Positions 22,205-34,200 of a stretch of DNA of 64,000 bases are shown piece by piece. A program made the translations under genes and the position numbers. The notes below the pieces were generated by a model, which was given only the letters and a program-made list of their open reading frames with translations, had not been told where the DNA came from and did no database searches. The stretch lies in NCBI RefSeq assembly GCF_000002075.1, contig NW_004797546.1, forward strand, positions 95,682-159,681. The letters run 5' to 3'. This DNA is from Aplysia californica. Taxonomy: Eukaryota > Mollusca > Gastropoda > Aplysiida > Aplysiidae. The stretch's first letter is position 1, and every line of letters starts with the position of its first letter.

Positions 22205-25200
22205 AACAGAAAGAGAGACAGACAGACACTGACAGACAGACATACAGACACAGATAGAGAGACACTGACAGACAGACAGACAGATAGGACAGACAAAGAG
22301 TGTCTCACAGAGAGGTTGTAGTAGCTGTTGCACAAGAAAAAAAAAAGAAAAAACTTCTTGCAAGCCAAGTAATTTGTAACCATTTCACCATAATCACAAT
22401 CAATACTAACCAGAGTCGGTCTGACGGTGGTGGAGGGATGTTGAGGGCAAGCTTGCCAACAAGGCTGTTGACTGTGACAGTCAGGGTTAGGCGTGTGTTG
22501 CTAACATTTTCCATGGCCCGTTTGATGACCTTGTACTCAGTGGCCTGCTGGAAATATCGCGACTGGGTGATTTTGTTCAGGTACCGCAGAAACTTTTTGC
22601 TTGTCCCTCCACCAGAAGAGCTGCAGCAAGGAAAAGTATACAAATTTGCTCTTAAGTTTGGGAATGTCAGAAAAAAAAAGGAATGTCAATAAGTGATTCA
22701 GCGAAAATGTGATAGGCAATGTACTGTCACAATAGCATACAATGCAAACAGACTGACAATTAGTATTACACTTCACACAGCAGTATCAATCAATGAATTT
22801 AGGCCTTACACATTGATTTACATGTATACATAAAAAAGAAGTCAAAATTATAACTGCAACAATTAGTAGTATGGCCTTCTACGCATTGACAGAAGATTTT
22901 AAAGCAGTGTGTATGATACAACTTTGCCTGGGCCATTGACATGGAGGAAGTAGATTGCCCATGTAATGCTTCCTTCCTCTCAAATCTTGACGTCCTTGAT
23001 ATGCTTCAGAGGAACGACATGGTCAATACGTTTGGAATTAAGGGAAGTGCAAGGGATGTCTTACAATTTTACAGGTTGGATAAGGATTTCTTTTTCATGG
23101 GAAACTACAAATTTTGAATTTTGCACATATGGCATGCCTAAGGCATACTTTTCTATGATCTTCAACCATCAGGCGATCTTTAATGTGCAATGTGAACATG
23201 TCCTCTCCAAGATGTTTTGTCATTTTCCAAGAAGACTACATGCTTGAACTTACCTTGCAATAATAGCAAAACAGACGTAACAGATATCAAAGAGCATTTC
23301 TATAGCCCAGATTCCCGCTCGAAAGCAAGCTGTATGCGCTTTACACTATATTATTACCCCAGCAGGCCATAGAAAACTTAGAAACATTCTCAGTTTCCCG
23401 GGAGGCATACAGTGCAAGCAGCTGATCAAACACTCAAACACTAACAAACTGACAAAATCTTTCATTGTTTACAGCTGGGTACCCATTCCGACCCGGGTGA
23501 AGGAGGAAAATTCATGTAAAGTGCCTTTCCCAAGGACACAACGTCGGGCCCCTGATGGGATTCAAACCCACGACCTTACAGTTGTGAGTCTGAGAGCCCA
23601 ACCACATAGCCACTGATGCTATACAAGACATCAGAATAATGGTACTGGTAGCTTAATACAGCTCAACTCCTTGTATTAGGTATTTACACAAATGCTTAAA
23701 CACACTTGGGGACTACTGTATTGGTGCAAGGCATGAAAAGAGTAAATAAAGGTATATAAAAACCAGAGGAAAAAGGTGAATAAGATATCACCCGTTACTT
23801 AGGTAAGAGAATAGAAGAGAAAAAGACAAGAAAGAATCACAAAAACAGGATTTTGCTTTCAGTAGACATGTCACCAACAAGTCTCTGCTTGTGGGGGAAT
23901 TTTGTTTGATGTATGACATTCTATATTATAACCTACCCATCCTCGCCAGTGGCTGGAGTTTCTTCCTCCTCATCTGTCGAAGACTCAGCACTGTCTTCCT
24001 CATCTGAATCAGTCACAGGGGATCTGAAACAGAAAACACCAGTTGTCAATATATGATGTCTTAACTCATTCGCTACGCGGAGCCGTGGGGGGCGGCGCGG
24101 CTAAAGTGCCGTCAGTACGCTAAAGCCGCACCCGGCGGCTCAAGAACTGATCTTCAATTTTAGTTTAGATTCTATTCCAATCCACATATCCATGTTAAAA
24201 TAAAAGTCATAATATAATGTTGACTTCCGGGTCAAGCGTTTCCACTGAAAATCGGAAGTTTAACTTCAGTTTTGAAACGCGATTTCGTAGTTTATTCGAC
24301 TTTGTTTTATCGCGATGCCAAAATTATAGCCCGGACACCAGTCTTAGTAATTTTACACAGCAAAATCTATCATTATTTTGCCAGCTGAAGAAATATAGGA
24401 CTCTTTTTTTATTATATTGATACGATTGGACTCATATTGCCAATGCACTGTTTTTGAGAAATCAATTTTTGAGTGCTAGATCTAGGTCTAGATCTAAATT
24501 GTCAAAAAATATTTGTTTCTCCGCAAAATCACTACTTTTTAAATGAAATTACACAAAAAGTGCCTCTCAAGACATGTATAGGTTTATTCCAAATGCAATT
24601 CTGAATAATTCCACGAGTGAGTATTTTCTGTGTGATCGTTTTTCAAGATTATAAAATAAAAAAAAATTTTTTTCAATATCGGGTGTTATGATCCAAATGT
24701 ACATATATTATGGAATGTATGTAAATTACTGCAAACTTTTCAATATTTTCCAGTTCTATATTCATTTATGGTTATTTTAATGCATCATTTGACTAGGTGC
24801 AAACATATTTTTTGAGTTTCAAATTTTATCCGCATCCAATCAAAATTGTCTTGCATAATTGCCTCTTACAGGAACCAAAGTTGAAAAATACACAAATAAA
24901 CATTACAGATATATTCTACAAACCATACTGAAAATATTGGTATATAATATGTTGATATTTATTTGAATTTGTGGCCCCAAAAACCTTTTAACTGCCCACT
25001 AGTCACCATCTCATTCGACCTCCCGAAAAAAAATTCGCCCACTAGCCGAAAACAATATGTAGCGAATGAGTTAAAAAAGTACCAGTCTCATCGTTCATCA
25101 AATGAAGCAAAAGTTGGTTAAAATAAAAAATAAAACATCTGCCCTAGTCCCCACTTTTGTCTTCCATCACATTTACAGATTTTTAGGTGACAAAACAGAT

Positions 25201-28200
25201 CTTTACATGCATTTCAACCTGTAAATAAGCTATAGAGAGCATCGCTCTAAACAAAAGGAATTCACTCAAAAGGCCATAAGTAGGACTCTCTCTGAATGAT
25301 TTGTGTCCACAAAGCCTTACTACAAGTAGTAATAATTCTAACTTGCAGAAAATATAAATTATGCTGATGAATATCTTTCATACACAGCAGGGAAATATTT
25401 CTTAATTATGACATACGACTTTAAAAGACAAGCGCTAGTCGAGAGTGAAGTGATGAAATCGTCATCTCTCAAAATGTCAGATACAACATGACAATACATA
25501 CAGAATTTACTGCAAGAGAAATCTGAGTGATAACAACAAAAACCTCAACCCCCCCCTCCCCCCAAACAACTAAAACTTTCATGGAGTGACAACCCATCCC
25601 TGCACTGAAATACACTCACACTTAAGACAAACACACTCAAAACAGCAATGTCCTTGACTTTCCCTCCTTAAGAATAATGCACAAGTACATGATACCAAAC
25701 AAGAATAAAAAGAAAACAACACAGCAAGGCTTGCCAGTTTCGAGACTCAATCAGGGACACCAAATGCTTTACCATCAGATTACAGTGCAATGAACAAAAT
25801 TATATCATGCCGGACTGGTTTTGGTGTTGACTGTGTGATAAGGTTCTTAAATTCCCGACTACTGAATCCAGGACAATCCTGGGAAATTCAGGACAGTCGG
25901 TAAGTCTGCATATTATTCCACAGTTGCTGAAAATACATATTTATGGCATCTGGGGTGAAAAGCTAATTATCCCTAATCAAGAAAGTATTAATTCCTTACA
26001 TAATTTTCAGTGTATAGTGGGGCGGTTTAGCCCAAAAATTTAAAAGGATTGTGCATTTTGTGATACAAGCACCAAATTTGGCACAGATGTTTTTTAATAT
26101 ATTGCAAACATTTTTAGATATTGGGCCACTCGGATTTCTCTCTTTATGGCCGCCATATTGGATTTCAAAATGGCCGCCATTTGAAATCTACATTTGCGAG
26201 TATCCCTGGGTCAAATGCTGCTATTGACTTCATTTTGGTGTCTAAATGTATGTTTTGGGGGGCAAGGAATCCTATGATACCAATTTCACAATACAATGAA
26301 CAATCTAATGCACAACTCTAAATCAAAGACACAAATCTAAAATTCTAATGCACAAATCTATTCCAATGCACAATTCAATGCACAATCCAATATGGCACCA
26401 ATTTCAACGTAATGTTATCTTTCACACTCTGTTTTATAAAATGATCTAGGAAAATAATAGATTGAACACGATACTTTGAAAAGAATGATTATATGAAAGC
26501 ATGTTGATTGATTGATTGAGTGTGTGTTTTACGGCACTATCGACTCTATTTTGAAAGCATGTTAAATGGGTGTAAAAGTCTTAAGTCTGTAAATGTCGTA
26601 GGTACACTTCTAACATGCTACATGGTCTAATTTCTGAGGCTAGGTGTATACTGACATTCTTCAATGGTCTGGAATCTGAGGCTAGGTATATCGGTACTGA
26701 AGATGCATGTACATAAACAGTGTCATGTTAACAAGTTCAGCACTGCCACAAGTACAAGTATGTTGTGGACTCATCGTCCTGTGCAGTCCCCTTCACACAC
26801 ACAGAGGGCAGTCTTCTTGCATTTACAGAGTCTCACACACCATAAATGGCACTTGCAAGAAACTAGCTCAATGCAGCTGTGAGCTGCCTCGGGTAGCCTG
26901 GTCCAGTATGGTGTGTACTGTCCTCCAGTCATTTACCAACCCTAGTTGTTTTGAGGAGGGAGCTCTGGTGCGGGCAAAAGTATCTGACCCCACACATTTC
27001 CATCCTAATACACTCCCCTCTTGACATGTTCCTCTAAAGCTGCCTACGTTGGAGGGATCAGCAGCACATCGTTCTTCCTTGCGAAGAGTTTCCTCCTGGC
27101 CGTGTCATTGTCCGTGCATTTGCTGGTTCGATCATACAACAGAATCACGAACCTCTTGATGATGGACATTGCATTGTTTGGCATGTCACGTGGTGCAGAG
27201 GACACCAGCAGCAGCGCCTCAGTGAGTTCTGGCAGTACCGTCCTGACTGCCCACGCAGTCTTCTTGCCATATGGGATGAAGATCTTAGGAGCATACTCTT
27301 CAAATGTCTTTAATTTAATGCAGCAAATCTGGGCGATGGCTGCTCCATCAAGAACTATACAGCTAGTGACAGGAGTCTCTGTCTTGGCGTCGAAGATTTC
27401 TTCAAAGCCTGTGATGAGATCATTCTTAGTACAAGGGAAGAGGTTTCCACCAGCCGACAGTGCAGGAGGACATGCCTGGTTCTTGTGACAAAAGAACTCC
27501 TCAAGGTTTTCATCTCTCAGTCATTTGCCAGCCAATGTACAGGCGTGCAACGAGTTCACGGTCATTTTTGACTGAGGCGAACTGTTCCTAACATTTACTC
27601 TTGTTTCTTGGAGTGGAAGTGCTGAATACCTTCAGCTTTGTCATGAGGAATGGGGTCGTCCACGGCCTTTGTTCTGTCCAATAGACACTCTCTGGTGAAA
27701 GCCTCGGGCTGCTCTAGTCCAATCCTCTTGACTTTCAACACTGTCTCCGCGGCAGAATGACCTGAGATGTCCTTTGTGTCCAGTATGCTTAGATCCTGAC
27801 TCTCCTCCTCGAATGGGTTGCCCATCTCCTTTATAATACCGACGAGACAGCGAACATCTTTCACAAATGAGGCATGTACACTTGGCGTCTTTCCCGTCCT
27901 GGAATTCTTCAATCACCCTAGCATTTTCTGGTCTTGCAACCACCCAGCGACGAAGGGCAATAGGGTTGTCAGTAAGTCCAACTGCGCCACCATTTCCTTT
28001 GACGCAGGCATTATTCTGCTCATGTGCCTGGTCAATCGGGATTAAAGAGAACACCCTCTGTGTCTTCTCAACTGTGAAATGGCCTTCACTGAATTTCCTG
28101 GCTACGTCTGGGTGTTTGGTAGTGAGTTTGGCGATGTTCTTCAGGTGCACTGGTATCCCCCTAGCATAGTGGGTAGGATCTAGTGCGTGGAACCAGGTGA

Positions 28201-31200
28201 CCAGCTCTGTCAGAGCATCGAGGTACATCATCAATGATCCCTGCCTGAGAGGACGCACATACACTAGAACCAACAGTTCTTGTTCCAGCACAGCTGCCCA
28301 GCAGCGAAACTGGGAGATGCTGTCTCGTCTCTGGCATCACCAGTCTTCAAACGCGGGAATGTCCTCTGCATCCCTGGTTTCTCCCAGACACTAGTGGTCA
28401 TAGGCATGGTGTGGCAGGATGTACTGTGCTGCTGCAGTCACTTGATGTGCTCTTCTTGTTCGCAAGACATGAGATGCTCGCAGGAATGAGTCTGCTGTCC
28501 TTGGTGTCGCAATCTCGGCTTGCACAAGTGCTTGCCACCCAACCACTTCCTTGCAGCCAGTCCCCCGGTGTTTTCAGTACTGCCATCTCTATGCAGAGAC
28601 CACCAAACATCACCACTATATGGTCTTCACCATAACTCTCTGGACACTTCCACTTTATCAGCTTGGCCAAAGCAAACAGTGGCTGATCCAATGTGACCAC
28701 TGGTGTCTGTCCAGGATTCAGGTGTTCTACAGCTTTCTTCACAACGTCCATTGAATGCTTGATCATTGCCACAGTGTGGGCACTTTCCAAGAAGAGTGGA
28801 AGCAGAGACATGGGGCAGATGACTCTACCCTCTGGTGGCTGTCGGCTAGCATGAAATGCAGCCCAAGATGTGTTTTCATTGTCCACTGTACCAGTGTTGT
28901 CTCCCAGGTCGTATTTTGCATTGCCTAACCAATGGCATTCTTCATCAGTCTACTGTTTGAAGTCTCCTCTGGTCAATGACGCAACTCCAGCAGCTGGGAC
29001 AGGCGACGTCTTGATGCTGCTAGTGACAGGGGGTACATCANNNNNNNNNNNNNNNNNNNNNNNNNNNNNNNNNNNNNNNNNNNNNNNNNNNNNNNNNNNN
29101 NNNNNNNNNNNNNNNNNNNNNNNNNNNNNNNNNNNNNNNNGTCTTGATGCTGCTAGTGACAGGGAGTACATCAGTATAATAGTGCGGCAAAGGAGCGACA
29201 GTCGTGGACCGTGCATCCCCAGATTCTCCCACAACGAATATGCTCCGATTTACTCCTTCATCAGTGCAAGGAGGATGTTGTACGAGGGAGATAGCGGCAC
29301 CTTGGAAGGAGTCTTTTGATGTTGTTGCACTAGGATTGTGATCTGTGTTATCTACAGCGGCAATTGTATACTCTTCGCCACGCACTTTTGGAGGTCAGAC
29401 CACTTGTTCTCTGTAAAATTGTTGACAGACATGGTTGCCCATCTCTGCTGAGAGCAGGAGCACTCTATCATAAGAGATACTCAGGCCAAGGTGTGACAGT
29501 CTGTCGACCAGTTCCTTCTTATGTGTATGAACATGCAACATCATCCCAATGTATGTTGGAAGTGGGGTCTCTTGTGCAACACTGTGCCTGACACAGGTGG
29601 ATGATGTGGTGCCACGTGTTCGCTTGTGTTTTACACAGTTGAACTTCTGTATCTAGGCTGCGGTAATTGCTGCTGGGTTAGTGTCTGCAATCTGGTCCTT
29701 GATGCTGGGTATCTCTAGGATCATGCTGACTAAGGCAAGCAGCAACGGTTGTAACAGATTTTTCTTGGCATCCTCCAGGGCACACTGTGAAGGGCTTGGC
29801 TTCTCCAAACATGTGACGGCGACAAGATAACGACTAATGTAGATCGAGAAGCAGCCATTTAATGTAAAGCAGCCATTTTGAAATCCAATATGGCGACCCA
29901 TTAGTACAAATACGCAATGCAGATTGTTACCATTGGCTTGCTTGACCAAAAAAAACATACATTTAGACACCAAAATAAAGTCAATAGCAGCATTAGACCC
30001 AGAGATAATCACAAATGTAGATTTCAAATGGCGGCCATTTTGAAATCCAATATGGCGACCCTTTAGTAAAAATACGCAATGCAGATTGCTACCATTGGAT
30101 TTCTTGACCCCAAAAACATATATTTAGACACCAAAATGAAGTGAATAGCAGCATTTGACCCAGAGATAATCGCAAATGTAGATTTCAAATGGCGGCCATT
30201 TTGAAATCCAATATGGCGGCCATAAAGAGAGAAATCCGAGTGGCCCAATATCTGAAAATGATTTCAATATGTAAATGTACATTTGTGCCAAGTTTGGTGC
30301 TTGTATCATAAAATGCACAATAGGTTTGCTAAGCGGCCCCACTAGTACAGGTTTTTCATTTTCCAAATGTGTACTTCAAGTGACTATAGAAAAAAAAATT
30401 TGTAAGAACTAAAAAAATATGTGACTGAAGTGAAACAGTTTTCATACTCATCAAATCAACAACAGCAGATACCGAATGGCCATGACACCCTCAGCCCCCA
30501 ACACACACACACACACACACATGACATACTTGCTGTCCACAGAACGTCCTGGAGAGTTGGACGCATGTGGGGATTTTTTAAGCTTCATGAGGTTCATCTT
30601 TGTCTCAATCGTCATTGTAAAGCCTCCAGAGTAGGTAATATCCAGGTCGACCCAGAAGCCTTTCTCGTCCATGTATGGACGGCCGGCGTGACGGATGGCA
30701 GGAATCTCGTAGCCCATGTGAATATCTGTGACCTGCAGTTCCTCTATGAAATATGGCACCTGAGGAATGGACAGGGAAAAAACTTGTAAAATTATTCCAC
30801 AGCTTCTTGTTTTGAACCCATATATGACTGTCTTCTATACAATTTCTCACTAGAAAAAGAAGACAATATGAAACCAAAAAAAAAAAAAAAGAATAAAGCT
30901 AAAATACTAAGAGGCAAAAGGCTTCAGTAAGCCTTCCATCCTCCTCAAATAGAAACTGAGAAACTGATCTCTCAGTATCCAGTTGGACAGGAATAGCTGC
31001 AGCCTGTAAGGAGCACAGAGTGATCTTATGACAGGAAATTTTACACCTTAACCATCTGATTATAAAAAGAATTTTCCTATAGTTCACTAAGCAGAAGAAA
31101 TTTTCAGTTACCATACAATGTAAGTAAAACTGAACTCTACAGATTATCTCCAGTATCAATTTGATAACAACTCTTCTGCCGCAACAAGAAAATGAATGGA

Positions 31201-34200
31201 ACTTGATTTCCTCGACAGTTCAATAAATAAGAGACAAAACTTATTTCTAAAAATCATACATGAATTTTGTTGAGTTTCCGCTGCAACTTTTCAGTGACTT
31301 TGCCAATCCACCACTTGTCTCTGAGAAAATCGAAGAAGCATCTGCCAATCAGGGCGTTGACCCAAAAGAGCTGGCTATCACAGACGATAGACCCATTCTG
31401 AGATATGGGAATAGCTTCTTCCTCATCTTTACTAGCTGGCTGGCTCTTCGCCCCGTCTTTCCCTTCTTTGGAGCTGCCAATATCTTTAACTGGTGCTGTG
31501 TGAGTGGGGCTGGACAGTCTGGAGGAGAGGCCAGCTGGCATCAGCCGACCCATGTAGTGGGCAAAGGTCAGTAGACTCACACCTTGCTGTAGACAGAAGT
31601 TTCAGCTCCGATCAGACAAAAGCAAATCTACATTAACCTTTCCAGCAAGGCTTTTTTCTTTCTAAAACTGTAAGTCCAGGAAATGAGTAATTAAAAAGAA
31701 ATGAGCTCTCCTCTTCACAACCAGTCTCTATTGCTTTCAGACAGAAGACAACACCCCATTTTAAAACTATGACAAAACCATATATTCTCAACCCGCAGCC
31801 CTTAAAAGCAACTAAATCTGTTTCCAACCAGAATCCCATTATCTTCATTCCACTTTTAATAGGTAAATGACATGAAACGAAATCGACACAGAGATGTCCC
31901 ACAACAAAGTTATCTGCCAAGTTTGAAATAAACACTTGTAATTTGTAAAATCCTAACGAGACACACAAACCATGAGCCACAACAACAACTACAAAATTTA
32001 ACTTTTGAAAATAACTCCTTTAAGGAAAGTCCCGATTCCGCTCAAAACTATGAATTTAAAGTTTTAGGCCTTTTTAGCTTCTTCAACCTCTCTTACAACT
32101 ATTTCATCGCATAAGAACCCCCTAAAGCCTTATTTCTTCCTATATCGGGCATGTTTGTCACCACCATTTCCTCATAAAGCCAATCTTTTATTTTTCTTTA
32201 TCGCCCGTTTTCTCGAAACAGTTTTTCTATATACTTTTAAAAATAACTCCACCATTTTTCATCCAATCTTCATGAAATCTTCACAGAATGAAGAAAAGTA
32301 ATATAAAAAATTTGTGCGATTGATTTTTGATATAAGGAATAGTTTTTTGTTGCTGGTGTTTGGAGTGTGGATTTTCACAGATTTTTTTGCAAACGTGAAT
32401 TCTACCTCAGGTAAAAAAATCATTAAAAATGTTCTTGAAAGTTTAAGAAAAATTTATGACACAGATTTGTAGATCTATTTTTTGCCAAAATGCATGCAAA
32501 AACCCCAATTTATTTCCATGAAAAATAAGTGCGGTATTAATTACGTAAGTCATGTCAATAAAATCCAATATGGCCGTCATATCCATGGAAATAAATTTTT
32601 TTTTCTCAAATTTGATTGCGGATTCTCAGACTTTTTACTATGCTTGGTTATATGTGAGAAATATCGTAACATTTGATCCATTAATCAGCGAGATAGTCTT
32701 CAGCTGCCCCCCCCCCAAAAAAAATCTTCCATCAGATTATTTCCAAAATCATGCAATGAAATGATGAAAACTGACATTACCCTTTTTAAAACAATCTAAT
32801 ACATTACCATCTATTAAAAAATGTCTTACACTATCTTCTTTTGTCCCGTTCACCTCCGGCGCAATGTCCGGTAGACTGGATGCTGAGGTGATGGAGTCTG
32901 TGGAGCCCTCTCGCTTGTGACGTGGGGTGACCTCTGAGCTCTTCTTAGGAGGAGGACTGGAGTTACTGCCAACTGCCCTTTTCATGTCCATCACATGGTT
33001 GCCTCAAGAGCATATAGACAAAAGTCATATTTGAAATAAAATGTTATCATACTGCTATACAGAGAAAACATAACTTTTATTGGTGAAACGCTCTCTGAAA
33101 ATAATCAATGCAGCAAAATTCATCCACGAACTCATTTGTGACAGCCTATCAACATAATAATTATGCTCTACCAATATTTCCAGTTACAAAGCCTTTGACA
33201 AGAACAAATTTCCTATCCTTTCCAAAATAAATGACTTCTTTGAACACCAGTGAAGAACAGTCTACACATACATGCTCAACAATTGATCAACTTGTTAAAT
33301 CAACATTGTCAGTTTCTATGACATCATCACTTGCAAAAGTCACAGCAATGGCACAGATTCAATATTGACTTTGAGACTGTTCTAGAGGTATCTTTTACGA
33401 ATAATCTATGGTCTCATTTATGACTTTATATAGATCTTTCTGGGAAAAATTGGGACATTTTTGCAAAGATTTCACCCTCCTGTATTTTGGCCAAAGGAAT
33501 ATATGAAGCTGTGATGTAGATGCTAAACTAAACAATGAATCATGAGAGGCTTTCATGGTCTGGAGATACAGCGTTTGCTTCTAATTCAGTAAGTCCTGGG
33601 TCTAAAGCTTGGCAGTGATGGAAAAATGTTCTCCTTTCCTCTTCACTAGACATGCTCTTCATTAGATATGTTCTATCTGCTTTCATCTCGACTTTCCCTG
33701 AACAAAAGAATAAAGAAAAAGAGATAGGGAAAGGGAAAAACAGTTTCAAAGAAAGGAAAGATGGAAAGAGAAAATTTCTAGATTTCAGAGACAGAAAAGA
33801 AGAAGCAGAAGCATAAAAATGTCTGAAGTAAAACAGGAGAGTAAAGAGACTCACCTAATGGAATTCCAGCAGCAGCGGCGGAGAATCGTTTAAACCATTC
33901 CTCTTTCTCTCGTCCAGTGCGAGCAAACAGGTACAGCACGTTACTATCACATTTTTCTTCCGTGATTATTTCGAAACCCATATCAGACACTTTCTCCTTC
34001 TTTGCTCCGATGATTGGTTCAGACAAAATGTGTTTCAGTTTTGATGTTGCTGCATCCTCCCCGTTACTACTAACGCCGCCCTTGGCAGATGTTAAAGAGA
34101 TACATATCGGGTACTTCTTGCTCCAGATTCTTTTCTTCACAAGCCCTTGAGGTAAAAGATAGACGCTTGAGCCTGGAAGATCGAAATGCCGCTGGTGGAT

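Larger units (their letters stand above)
26015..30344 (-). mobile_element. 4.3-kb long-inverted-repeat transposon with a large uncharacterised ORF
   Basis: Left arm about 26015-26285 and right arm about 30075-30344 are inverted repeats of about 270 bp. Ends read TAGTGGGGCGGTTTAGC (left) and TAGTGGGGCCGCTTAGC (reverse complement of right). Flanks are GTA on both sides (26012-26014, 30345-30347), so a 3-bp GTA or 2-bp TA duplication is possible. The arms share ATGGCCGCCATATTGGATTT and TCAAATGCTGCTATT blocks. The interior codes one large protein on the minus strand. No reverse transcriptase, integrase or capsid gene is seen, so it is classed here as a DNA transposon of undetermined superfamily. 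It sits in TEX2 intron 5, coding strand the same as the gene. Confidence 0.75.

Noticed and set aside
27021-27488. 155-codon plus-strand open frame
   Set aside because: The opposite strand codes a recognisable segment of the transposon protein family (FVILLYDRTSKCTD and neighbours), so the plus-strand frame is a shadow.
26015-30344. Retrovirus-like or Polinton-type element
   Set aside because: No reverse transcriptase, integrase, polymerase or capsid-type coding is seen, and the length, ends and short flank duplication fit a DNA transposon better.
32482-32764. Small plus-strand gene in TEX2 intron 3
   Set aside because: Two short overlapping frames in AT-rich intronic sequence with no domain and no splice context.
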